Source: Clostridium_AM sp900759715
GTDB taxonomy: Bacteria; Bacillota; Clostridia; Clostridiales; Clostridiaceae
Assembly: GCA_900759715.1 (NCBI GenBank)
Contig: CAAEXF010000132.1
Location: 129,074 to 193,073 of the forward strand
DNA length: 64,000 nucleotides
Reading direction: 5' to 3'
The translations under genes and the position numbers were made by a program. Below the pieces are notes generated by a model. That model was not told where the DNA came from. It did not search any database and saw nothing but the letters and a program-made list of their open reading frames with translations. Every line of letters begins with the position of its first letter. Positions within the stretch are counted from its first letter, which is position 1. Shown here piece after piece: positions 17,257 through 25,837 of this stretch.

Positions 17257-18546
17257 TTATTTTGAGTTATATTTTTTATATGCATCTTCAAGATAAGTTG
17301 CCCAGCCATCCATTACCTGCTCTGCTGTTTTCTGTTTTAATAAATACGCCTGAACTCCTGTTACAGATTCTTGTGCGAAGAATTCTCCCCATTCAGGTAG
17401 ATATTGTGGATGACTAAAGAATACTGTATTAGGATCTGCTACTGTATCTGTCCAAGCTTTTATATCTCCCTTTGAGAAATATTCATTCTTTAAAGCTTCT
17501 TTCATAACAGGCATTGTATTTGTTTTTATATTCCAATCAGCATTTACCTTTGGATCCATCATATAAGATATAAACTTCCAAGCTGCCTCTTTATTTTTTG
17601 AAGTTGAAAACATTGAAAATCCTATACATCCAGAAATTATAGTTCTTTTTCCATTAGGTCCCTTTGGAAGTGGAGCTGTTGCATATGTTCCCGCTTTCAT
17701 TGACTTTTGACACGTTCCAATGACTTCTGAATCCTGCATTAAAAAGCCTGTTGTACCAGTTGTAAATGAATTAACCTTTTCATTATAGCCCCAATTTAAT
17801 GAATCTTTAGGTGCTGCATTATAATACAAATTAGCAAATTTCTTAAATGCTTCTACTGCCTTTGGATCTCTTAAAATACATTTTCCATCCTTATCAAAGT
17901 AATTGTCATATCCTGTTTGTGTCATAATTACATTAATAAGTTGAGTCCAGGTTCCCTTTCCACCTCTAAATGAATATCCATATCTATTTTTTGATTTATC
18001 TGTGATTTTTTCAGCTGTTGTAAATAATTCATCATAGGTTTGTGGTACAGCTAAGTTGTTTTCTTTTAGCCAATCCTGTCTGTAGAACATACCTCTTATA
18101 AAAAGGCCATAAGGTACAACATATTGTTTATCTTTGTATGCTCTTCCAAGCTTTAAAGCTGATTCATTAGCTTCCCCTTTATGTTCCCATTTATCAACAT
18201 ATGGTGATAAATCTTCAACTGCACCTGTAGCGCACATTTCAGCTAGCCAGTTATCTGCCATTTCTACAACATCAGGAAGCTTTTTACTTGATATTTGAGT
18301 TAATATTTTGTCATGGGCTTGTTCCCAAGGAGCAGAAACCAATTCCACTTTTATCCCCGGATTTTTACTTTCAAAGTCCGCTATCAATTTTTTTACATAC
18401 TCTGTTCTTTCAGGGCTTGTCAACGTTTCCATGAATTGAATTGTTACCTCTTTCCCCGCTGAGGTTTCCTTACTTCCGCATCCCGTAAAAATACTAAATA
18501 TGAAGATTAAAGTAAACACCATAGATGCAAACCTAATTTTTTTCAT
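17257..18546 (-). CDS. extracellular sugar-binding lipoprotein of an ABC transporter
   Basis: The 429-residue protein has a lysine-rich signal peptide and lipobox (IFTGC, cysteine at residue 23), so it is a lipid-anchored solute-binding protein. The body matches family 1 (MalE-like) binding proteins, with WEQAHDKILTQ and the C-terminal aromatic-rich lobe. Given xylA and xylB upstream in the same direction, the ligand is probably xylose or short xylo-oligosaccharides; CUT1 systems favour oligosaccharides. The permease genes follow. Confidence 0.92.
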   Translation of the reverse strand: MKKIRFASMVFTLIFIFSIFTGCGSKETSAGKEVTIQFMETLTSPERTEYVKKLIADFESKNPGIKVELVSAPWEQAHDKILTQISSKKLPDVVEMADNWLAEMCATGAVEDLSPYVDKWEHKGEANESALKLGRAYKDKQYVVPYGLFIRGMFYRQDWLKENNLAVPQTYDELFTTAEKITDKSKNRYGYSFRGGKGTWTQLINVIMTQTGYDNYFDKDGKCILRDPKAVEAFKKFANLYYNAAPKDSLNWGYNEKVNSFTTGTTGFLMQDSEVIGTCQKSMKAGTYATAPLPKGPNGKRTIISGCIGFSMFSTSKNKEAAWKFISYMMDPKVNADWNIKTNTMPVMKEALKNEYFSKGDIKAWTDTVADPNTVFFSHPQYLPEWGEFFAQESVTGVQAYLLKQKTAEQVMDGWATYLEDAYKKYNSK

Positions 18547-18593
18547 AATCTTTTCCCCCTTATTTATATATAATTATTTGCAAGGATAACTTT

Positions 18594-19769
18594 TTAACCT
18601 ATAGATTTTAGAGCATTATCTAGATCATTAATTAGCAAATCTGCATCCTCTAAACCAACTGATATTCTGATTAGCATTGCTGAAATACCTTTCTTATTTA
18701 AGATCTCTTCATCTCCGCCGTGACTGGCAGGAAGAATAAGACTTTCATAACCGCCCCAACTTACACCTATTTTAAACAATTTACATGAGTTAACAACTTT
18801 TTTAACATCCTCGAAATTGTTTGATTTTATCTCAAAGCTTAATAATCCTGAATAACCCTTCAATTGCTTTTTCCCCAGTTCATAACAGGAATTTGATTTT
18901 AATGCTGGATAATTTACTTTACTAACCTTCTCATTTGTCTCAAGAACTTCAGCCACTTTTAATGCATTTTTTTCATGCTTCTCCATTCTTATTGGAAGAG
19001 TTCTCAGTCCTCTTGTAAGTGCCCATGCTTCAAAAGGACCTAAACTTCCTCCATGAAGCTGATATTCACTATAAAATATTTTATCTACTATTTTTTTAGA
19101 TGAAATTATTGCCCCTGCTACAACGTCACTATGTCCCCCAATATATTTAGTACAAGAATGAACTACTACATCTATTCCCATATCTAAAGGCTTTTGAAAT
19201 AAAGGGGTTGCCCAAGTGTTATCAATTATAGTAGTTATTCCTTTTTCCCTTGAGAGCTTTGCTATTTCTGGAAGATCCAGCATTTTAAAAGTCATTGTTC
19301 CGGGACTCTCCAAGTATAAAACTTTTGTATTAGGCTTAATTGCTTTCTCAATGCTATCAATGCCCCCTTGAAGCAAAACATCATGATCAATTCCATACTT
19401 TTTTATATAATTTGCATATTGAAGAGCTGGTCCATATATGTTATTTACAAATAATATATGGTCTCCCTGTGCTGTGAAAGCATCAATAGAAGCAGTTATT
19501 GCCGCCATTCCAGAACTAAAGCATTTGCAGGACTCCCCATTCTCTAATGCCGCTAATTTTCTTTCAAAGACCTCTGCAGTTGGATTTGTTCCCCTTGTAT
19601 ATAAGTAGTGCTCTCTCTCTGAACTAAAAGCCCTTGAGATATCTTCAAAGCTTTTAAAAACAAATAAAGAGTTTTGAAAAATCGGAGGAACTACAGCCCC
19701 TAAAAACTTATCATAATCATCCCCCAAATGTGTACAAATAGCCTTTTCTTCTGAAAAATTTCTTTCCAT
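18594..19769 (-). CDS. PLP-dependent Cys/Met metabolism enzyme (trans-sulfuration family)
   Basis: This 391-residue enzyme belongs to the cystathionine gamma-synthase/gamma-lyase/methionine gamma-lyase fold. The PLP lysine is in VHSCTKYIGGHSDVVAG near residue 205 and the cofactor-binding YTRGTNPT near 50. The exact reaction cannot be fixed from sequence. The ATG at 19769 follows GGGGGTGG. It lies 35 bases behind xylB and ahead of the sugar-binding protein, an unexpected place for a sulfur amino-acid enzyme, with no gap suggesting a separate promoter. Confidence 0.88.
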   Translation of the reverse strand: MERNFSEEKAICTHLGDDYDKFLGAVVPPIFQNSLFVFKSFEDISRAFSSEREHYLYTRGTNPTAEVFERKLAALENGESCKCFSSGMAAITASIDAFTAQGDHILFVNNIYGPALQYANYIKKYGIDHDVLLQGGIDSIEKAIKPNTKVLYLESPGTMTFKMLDLPEIAKLSREKGITTIIDNTWATPLFQKPLDMGIDVVVHSCTKYIGGHSDVVAGAIISSKKIVDKIFYSEYQLHGGSLGPFEAWALTRGLRTLPIRMEKHEKNALKVAEVLETNEKVSKVNYPALKSNSCYELGKKQLKGYSGLLSFEIKSNNFEDVKKVVNSCKLFKIGVSWGGYESLILPASHGGDEEILNKKGISAMLIRISVGLEDADLLINDLDNALKSIG

Positions 19770-19804
19770 AATCCACCCCCATATAATTATCATAAATCTT
19801 CATG

Positions 19805-21289
19805 TCATAGTGTTTTACTAATGTCTTCAAAGGTATCTTTTAGTTTTTCATATAAGCTGTTATAAATTAAATAAGTTTGCCTATATTTTTTAACATTTTT
19901 ATCTATTGGGTATATACTTTCAGTAACTTTTATAAGCTTACTGCAAGCTTCATCAATATTTTTGAAGGCCCCAACTCCTACAGCTGCAAGTATGGCAGCT
20001 CCATAAGCTGATCCTTCTGCAGAATTTATCACATCTACTCTTGCATTAAATATATCCGCTAATGTCTGTCTCCACAGCTTACTCTTAGCGCCACCGCCAC
20101 TTACTCTTACCTCCTTTATAGGAATGCCTAAAGACCTTATTATCTCTAGTGAATCATTAAGTCCAAAGCATACTCCTTCAATAATTGATCTGCTCATATG
20201 AGCTCTTTTATGATTAATATTTAACCCGATAAAAACTCCTTTGGCATTTACATCACTGTAGGGTGTTCTTTCTCCCATTAAATATGGCAAAAATATTAGT
20301 CCATTACTGCCAGGTTCTACTTTTTCTGATTCTTCAAGAATTGTTTCAAAAGCATTCAGTTTTATATCTGCATTTATGTTTTCAACCCACCATTTTAAGG
20401 AGGAAGCCGCCGAAAGCATTACTCCCATAAGGTGCCACTTGCCATTTCCATGACAAAATGAATGGAGTCTATTCTTTTTATCTATGACATATTCCTCCTG
20501 ACAAGCAAATACAACTCCAGAAGTGCCCAGGGATACTGAAATTATTCCTTTATTTACAGTGCCTGTCCCTATAGCCCCACAGGCTTGATCTCCTCCTCCT
20601 GCAATTACAGCTACTTCTCCATTTAGTCCTATTTTTTCAGCTACAGCTCTTTTTACATACCCTGTAATTTCATAGGATTCAAAACACTTAGGCATTAAGC
20701 CTTCATCTATATTAAGTGCCTTCAACATTTCCTTAGACCAGTTTCTGTTTTTAACGTTAAAAAGCAGAGTCCCAGAAGCATCTGATACATCTGTTGCATA
20801 TTCTCCTGTAAGCTTAAATCTAATATAATCCTTAGGCAGAAGTATGTGTTTTATTTTATCGTAAAGTTGTCCTTTATGTTTTTTCACCCATAAAATTTTA
20901 GGTGCAGTAAATCCTGTTAAAGGCTTATTCCCTGTATATTCAGATAGCTTTTCCTGCCCAATTAACTCCTCTATTTCTTCACATTCTTTATAGGTCCTTT
21001 GATCGCACCAAAGCATAGCTGGCATCAATACTTTGCCTTCTTCATCAAGAGCTACTAGACCATGCATCTGACCGCTTAATCCAATAGATTTTATCTCTTT
21101 CTTTAAAGTAATCTCCCCTATGCCTTCCTCTACTGCCTTCCACCAACCCTCTGGGTTTTGTTCTGCCCAATAATTTTCAGGATAATGTACTGGATATTCC
21201 TTTGATACACTTTCCAAAACTCTTCCCTGTTCATCCATTAGTATTATCTTTACAGATGAAGTTCCTAAATCTATACCTAAAAAACTCAC
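19805..21289 (-). CDS. xylB: xylulokinase
   Basis: The 494-residue FGGY-family kinase phosphorylates D-xylulose to xylulose 5-phosphate. It opens with the ATP-binding phosphate loop LGIDLGTSSVK and has SGQMHGLVALD near residue 80, typical of xylulokinases, and GGGDQACGAIGTG near 235. The start is a GTG after GAGGTG. It follows xylR by 25 bases in the leftward xylose operon. Confidence 0.95.
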   Translation of the reverse strand: MSFLGIDLGTSSVKIILMDEQGRVLESVSKEYPVHYPENYWAEQNPEGWWKAVEEGIGEITLKKEIKSIGLSGQMHGLVALDEEGKVLMPAMLWCDQRTYKECEEIEELIGQEKLSEYTGNKPLTGFTAPKILWVKKHKGQLYDKIKHILLPKDYIRFKLTGEYATDVSDASGTLLFNVKNRNWSKEMLKALNIDEGLMPKCFESYEITGYVKRAVAEKIGLNGEVAVIAGGGDQACGAIGTGTVNKGIISVSLGTSGVVFACQEEYVIDKKNRLHSFCHGNGKWHLMGVMLSAASSLKWWVENINADIKLNAFETILEESEKVEPGSNGLIFLPYLMGERTPYSDVNAKGVFIGLNINHKRAHMSRSIIEGVCFGLNDSLEIIRSLGIPIKEVRVSGGGAKSKLWRQTLADIFNARVDVINSAEGSAYGAAILAAVGVGAFKNIDEACSKLIKVTESIYPIDKNVKKYRQTYLIYNSLYEKLKDTFEDISKTL

Positions 21290-21314
21290 TTATTTCACCT
21301 CTTTTTTTATATTT

Positions 21315-22496
21315 TTATATTATTTTTTCATGTAAGAAAAATAAGGAATTCATAGGAATCAATGATGCGCCTAAAATAGAAGAGTCTTCCTTTAATCTTG
21401 AAAATAATATTTTACTATCCTTTTCTGCAAAGAAACTACCATTTAAAAATACTTTTTCCGTTAATGGTTTTATTAGTTTGTTATCATAATTACTAATTTT
21501 CCCTCCAATAATTATATAGTCGGGATCAAAAATTAAAATTATATTTTGTATTCCTATACTTAAATGCTTTAAATACACATCCAAAACTTCCACTGCTTCA
21601 CTTTCATTTTTGTCCACTTTATCAAAGAATTCACTAATCCCTGCAAGCCTTTCACCTGTTTTCATGTTGTAGTTTTTAAGCAATGCCTTTTCTGAAGCAT
21701 AAAGTTCCCAGCATCCTTTTTTCCCGCACTTACATTGGATATCCTCATTAAAAATAGTCATGTGCCCTAGTTCTCCAGCTCTTCTATTCTTTCCTTTATA
21801 TAAATGACCTTTTATTACTATTCCTGCACCAATTCCCCTAGTTACAGATATATAAACTAAATCACTTAATTTCTTAGCCACACCGAGGTTTAATTCTGCA
21901 TATGCCGCCGCATTAGCTTCATTCTCAATATACATAGGAAAATTAAACAAAGGTTCAAATTCTTCAAAGGATATATTTTTCAGCTCTAAATTAGGTGCTA
22001 TTTCCAGAATTAATTTTTCCTCGTTAACGGTTCCTGGTAAGGATATACCTATCCCTAAGATCTTTTTCTCTGGTATTTTTTCTTCTTTAATAATTTTCTT
22101 GACCTCTATTGAAATTTTATCCATTATGCCCTTAATGTTTTTATTTTTCTCATCAATTTTAAAATAGATTCTTCTTTTTATTTCAGAATCCAAATTAGTT
22201 AAAATAACTTCAGCCTTTTCTAAATCAATATCAACCCCAAAGGAATATCTAGCCTCCGGAATGAATTGTACTATAACAGGCTTCCTTCCTCCTGTAGAAT
22301 CAGCTACACCTGCTTCGTCAACAAGACCTTCTTCTATTAACTCATTTACATTGCTAATAACCGTAGGAATGCTCAAATTTAATCTTTTAGCAATTTCTTG
22401 TTTTGTTAAATTTCGCTCCTTATAGAGAATATTTAATATTTTTTTCTTATTATAATCTTTTATTGTTTCCTGATCTAAATTACCTAATTTAAACAT
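21315..22496 (-). CDS. xylR: ROK-family xylose repressor
   Basis: The 393-residue protein has an N-terminal winged helix (LTKQEIAKRLNLSIPTVISN, about residues 30-50) and a ROK sugar-kinase-like domain with the zinc signature CKCGKKGCWE near residue 255. XylR of this type releases its operator when xylose binds. It sits between xylA and xylB, and a large palindrome in front of xylA is the likely target. The ATG follows AGGTGAATAG. Confidence 0.92.
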   Translation of the reverse strand: MFKLGNLDQETIKDYNKKKILNILYKERNLTKQEIAKRLNLSIPTVISNVNELIEEGLVDEAGVADSTGGRKPVIVQFIPEARYSFGVDIDLEKAEVILTNLDSEIKRRIYFKIDEKNKNIKGIMDKISIEVKKIIKEEKIPEKKILGIGISLPGTVNEEKLILEIAPNLELKNISFEEFEPLFNFPMYIENEANAAAYAELNLGVAKKLSDLVYISVTRGIGAGIVIKGHLYKGKNRRAGELGHMTIFNEDIQCKCGKKGCWELYASEKALLKNYNMKTGERLAGISEFFDKVDKNESEAVEVLDVYLKHLSIGIQNIILIFDPDYIIIGGKISNYDNKLIKPLTEKVFLNGSFFAEKDSKILFSRLKEDSSILGASLIPMNSLFFLHEKII

Positions 22497-22543
22497 CTAT
22501 TCACCTACACATCCTAAATATATTACAAAAATCAACTCTATAT

Positions 22544-23860
22544 TCAGCTATTCAATATATATTGATTTAAAATTGATTCTAACAATTCCTGTCTTCCTGA
22601 CACATTATTGATTTTGTTATTCTCTAGTGCATATGCTTCCAGTTCCTCAAAGCCAATTGTGCCTTGTACTATTTCTTTACCTATACCTTTTGCAAAGCTT
22701 GCATATCTTTCTTTTATAAAATCTTCTAATATGCCATCTTTTGCAATTTTATTAGCTATTTTAAATCCTTGTGCAAAAGCATCCATGCCTGCAATATATC
22801 CATAAAATAAATCTATAGGTTCAAAAGAACCTCTTCTCAATTTCGCATCAAAATTCAATCCACCTTTATTTAATCCACCATTTTTTACAACCTCATACAT
22901 AGCAAGTGTTGTCTCATATACATTGGTTGGAAACTGATCTGTATCCCATCCAAGGCTTAAATCACCTTGATTAGCATCAATACTTCCCAGTACCCCATTT
23001 ATTCTAGCCATATTCAATTCATGTTGAAAAGTATGTTGTGCTAGTGTAGCATGATTAGCTTCTATATTCATTTTAAAGTACTTATCTAAATCATATTTTC
23101 TTAAAAAACTTAAAACTGTAGCTACATCGAAATCATATTGATGTTTAGTTGGCTCCTTTGGCTTTGGTTCTATTAGAAATTGACCTTCAAAACCTATCTT
23201 TTTTGCATAATCTACCGCCATCTGCAAAAACCTAGCTAAATTGTTCAATTCTAAATCTGTATCTGTGTTTAAAAGAGTTTCATAGCCTTCTCTTCCACCC
23301 CAAAACACATAATTTTCTCCACCTAACTCCTTAGTTACTTCTATAGCTTTTTTTACTTGTGCTGCTGCATAAGCAAATACTTCTGCATTGCAAGAAGTAG
23401 CCGCTCCATGTACAAATCTAGGATTTGAAAAAAGATTTGCTGTTCCCCAAAGTATCTTTACATTGCTTCCTTTCATAATTTCTTTTGCATAAGAAACTAT
23501 TTCTTCAAGGTTTTTATTTGTTTCTGCTAAGCTTTCTCCTTCTGGTGCTATATCTCTATCATGAAAACATAAGTATGGAACATCAAGCTTTTCTGCAAAC
23601 TCAAAGGCTGCTCTCATTCTGGCCTTTGCAAGCTCCATTCCGCTAATTCCGTCCCAAGGACGGATCATAGTGCCTGCTCCAAAGGGATCATTACCATTTG
23701 CTGTGAAGGTGTGCCAAAAGGATACTGCAAATCTCAAGTGTTCCTTCATTGTTTTTCCATCTATAACTTCCTCTGGATTATAATATTTAAAAGCTAAAGC
23801 ATTTTTAGAATCCTTTCCTTCATATTTTATTTTTGAAACTTCTTTAAACAACTCATTCAC
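22544..23860 (-). CDS. xylA: xylose isomerase
   Basis: This 438-residue TIM-barrel enzyme converts D-xylose to D-xylulose. Family motifs are clear: FHDRDIAPEG with the catalytic histidine near residue 100, VFWGGREGYE near 185, and the metal-binding FLIEPKPKEPTKHQYD near 230. The start is a GTG, 9 bases after GTAGGGGG. It is the first gene of the xylose operon, behind a sigma-A promoter overlapped by a 35-bp palindrome. Confidence 0.97.
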   Translation of the reverse strand: MNELFKEVSKIKYEGKDSKNALAFKYYNPEEVIDGKTMKEHLRFAVSFWHTFTANGNDPFGAGTMIRPWDGISGMELAKARMRAAFEFAEKLDVPYLCFHDRDIAPEGESLAETNKNLEEIVSYAKEIMKGSNVKILWGTANLFSNPRFVHGAATSCNAEVFAYAAAQVKKAIEVTKELGGENYVFWGGREGYETLLNTDTDLELNNLARFLQMAVDYAKKIGFEGQFLIEPKPKEPTKHQYDFDVATVLSFLRKYDLDKYFKMNIEANHATLAQHTFQHELNMARINGVLGSIDANQGDLSLGWDTDQFPTNVYETTLAMYEVVKNGGLNKGGLNFDAKLRRGSFEPIDLFYGYIAGMDAFAQGFKIANKIAKDGILEDFIKERYASFAKGIGKEIVQGTIGFEELEAYALENNKINNVSGRQELLESILNQYILNS

Positions 23861-23910
23861 TTTTATAGCCCCCTACCCCTTTTTCTAATTACCAATATTT
23901 TCCTATAAAT

Positions 23911-23939
23911 ATAATAGCATATCAAAAAAACCTTTTCAA
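23911..23939 (-). promoter_or_regulatory. sigma-A promoter of the xyl operon
   Basis: On the reverse strand TTGAAA (23939-23934) and TATTAT (23916-23911) are 17 bases apart, pointing at xylA. Confidence 0.7.
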
Positions 23940-23972
23940 TCAATTTTATAAAGTGACTTTATAAAATTGATT
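23938..23972 (-). promoter_or_regulatory. XylR operator candidate
   Basis: Two perfect 16-bp arms (AATCAATTTTATAAAG and its complement) flank the 3-base centre TGA. The palindrome touches the xylA -35 box, a good place for a repressor. XylR as the binder is inferred from position. Confidence 0.7.
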
Positions 23973-24009
23973 AAAAAAGTTTTATCTTTAAAACTATGTA
24001 TTACTTACA

Positions 24010-24768
24010 TCATTCAGTTTTAACCTTTCCTACTGGTGCAGCATAAATAACGAATTCATCTTTTCCGTCAAGCATCAAAAACTTATCAATTATCTCTTGG
24101 TTATAATCTCCTATTGCACAAGTTCCACAGCCTATAGCTTCACATGCCAAATATAGGTTTTGACAAAGATGTCCTGAATCTTGAAGAATGGTCTTATGAG
24201 CAGATATATCATATCTCCATTCACTTCTATAGGGGATGCAGCTCCAAACAAATATAACTGCACTGCTAGCAATGAAATTTTGTCCTGAAACAGCTTCTTT
24301 TACTTCCTCTTCCATGTTATTTTTATCAAACAGAAAGACAAGTTTATGCTCTAAAGACAAATAACGATATACTCCTTTTCTTAGTCCTTCTACTTTATTT
24401 ATCACTAAATAAGTTTCAAAGGGATGCCTTGCTCCACCTGAAGGCACTGTTCTAAAGGTTGCAAAATTTACTTTTCCAACAACCTTTTTTACCCCTTGAG
24501 TACTCCACAATAAAAATGAAAGTTCTTCTAAAGATAGACTTTCTTCAGTATAAATTCTATTACTTTTCCTATCCATTAAACAATCGAAAATATTCTCTTT
24601 AGTTATTACATCCTTATTTACTTCTGGAAGCACAATTATTTCTGCATCTTCTTCTACAAACTTTTGGAGTGGTGGTTGTGGTAGTTTTTGTTTTTGATCT
24701 GTTTCAATACTATTAAGTAAATTAAAATTAGATTTCAACCACTCTCTTTGTAACTTAGCTTTATCCAT
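24010..24768 (-). CDS. SagB-type nitroreductase-fold dehydrogenase
   Basis: The 252-residue protein is a SagB/ThcOx-type flavoprotein: RKSNRIYTEESLSLEELSF near residue 57, and SGGARHPFETYLVIN near 110, where FMN binds. SagB homologues oxidise thiazolines or oxazolines in peptide natural products, but here there is no precursor peptide, SagC or SagD gene nearby, so a stand-alone reductase role is as likely. It starts from an ATG after GAGGGTAATT. Confidence 0.85.
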   Translation of the reverse strand: MDKAKLQREWLKSNFNLLNSIETDQKQKLPQPPLQKFVEEDAEIIVLPEVNKDVITKENIFDCLMDRKSNRIYTEESLSLEELSFLLWSTQGVKKVVGKVNFATFRTVPSGGARHPFETYLVINKVEGLRKGVYRYLSLEHKLVFLFDKNNMEEEVKEAVSGQNFIASSAVIFVWSCIPYRSEWRYDISAHKTILQDSGHLCQNLYLACEAIGCGTCAIGDYNQEIIDKFLMLDGKDEFVIYAAPVGKVKTE

Positions 24769-24972
24769 ACAATTACCCTCTTCCCTAATTTAAATTCATA
24801 CTTATTAATCCCCATTTTATAATAACTAATACAACACTTCAACATAGTGAGTATAAATAAGTTGTAATTTGCTATATTGTTATTTTAGATAAATAGAAAT
24901 AAAGCTAGTATTATCTAATACTGGCACTAAACACTGTTTGTAATTTTATATATGCTGTGGTATTATAATATC

Positions 24973-25313
24973 TGTGAGTAAGTCAGACAATCGCTGCTGT
25001 GGTAACACAGGAGAGGAAAGTCCGAGCTCCATTGGGCAGGGTGCTGGGTAATCCCCAGTCAGGGTGACCTGAAGGAAAGTGCAACAGAGATATACCGCCG
25101 AAACTTTGTTTCGGTAAGGGTGGAAAGGTGAGGTAAGAGCTCACCAGCGCATTGGTGACTTTGCGGCTATGTAAACCCCACCTGGAGCAAGATTGAGAAG
25201 TATTAAGGGGCTGCCCGTTCCACTTCTCGTTAGTATCGCTTGAGCCTACTGGTAACAGTAGGCCTAGATAGATGATTGTCAAATACAGAACTCGGCTTAT
25301 AGACTTGGTCGCA
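24973..25313 (+). ncRNA. rnpB: RNase P RNA, bacterial type A
   Basis: The catalytic RNA of RNase P, which removes tRNA 5' leaders. The conserved cores are present in order: GAGGAAAGTCCGAGCTCC near 25012, ACAGAGATATACCGCC near 25085, GGTAAGGGTGGAAAGGTG near 25113, GAGGTAAGAGCTCACCAGCG region, and AGATAGATGATTGTC with ACAGAACTCGGCTTA near the 3' end. The ends pair as P1 (TGTGA at 24973-24977 with TCGCA at 25309-25313). A terminator follows. An open frame on the opposite strand inside it is not a gene. Confidence 0.95.
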
Positions 25314-25316
25314 TAT

Positions 25317-25350
25317 TGAAAACACTAGGTTTTACCTGAGTGTTTTTTAT
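25317..25350 (+). terminator. terminator of rnpB
   Basis: AAACACTAGG and CCTGAGTGTTT pair with one bulge around TTTTA, followed by a run of T, directly after the RNA. Confidence 0.8.
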
Positions 25351-25405
25351 TTTGTTCTTTTTGCGTCCATTGTGACCTTCATAAGTTAATTACATAAAAA
25401 TATAA

Positions 25406-25435
25406 ATGACTGCTAAATTTTTATTTAGCAGTCAT
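25406..25435. terminator. hairpin between rnpB and the tRNA
   Basis: A perfect 13-bp stem (ATGACTGCTAAAT) with a 4-base loop. It could end the reverse-strand tRNA/remnant transcript or back up the rnpB terminator. Confidence 0.5.
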
Positions 25436-25454
25436 CTAAATTTCTAAATTCTAT

Positions 25455-25559
25455 TCATAAAATAAACTTCATAATTCTCTTATAAGCATTTTCAGCATCT
25501 TCATATCCATTTTGGAATAGTTCTTGAAGCTTTACTGGATTTCTTTCCAAACTATGCAG
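25455..25559 (-). pseudogene. C-terminal gene fragment, about 34 codons
   Basis: The reverse strand reads NPVKLQELFQNGYEDAEN and then KRIMKFIL to a stop at 25455. An in-frame stop lies just upstream and no start codon with a ribosome site is seen, so this looks like the tail of a lost gene. The pattern recalls the C-terminus of patatin-like phospholipases, but the match is too short to be sure. Confidence 0.35.
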
Positions 25560-25600
25560 CTAAGCTGTGGAGGTTCCTATAATTTATTATCAATACTTTT

Positions 25601-25676
<76 letters not shown>

Positions 25677-25837
25677 ATGTTATATATTGTATTGAACAAC
25701 TTTTTGTTAATGATGCTCATCTATTTTCTAGTATACCCATTATTTAATAAATCATACACTCAACTTAGTTTATCTATTAATTTCAGAAGACATATCTTAA
25801 TTCTTTTAGCATACCAAGCGAGGAGTCCCAGAAAACC

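Noticed and set aside
24010..24768. A thiazole/oxazole peptide (SagB-type) biosynthesis cluster
   Set aside because: Only the SagB-like protein is present; no cyclodehydratase, precursor peptide or transporter adjoins it.
24983..25282. A 99-codon frame on the reverse strand
   Set aside because: It lies entirely within the RNase P RNA, whose conserved blocks explain the sequence.
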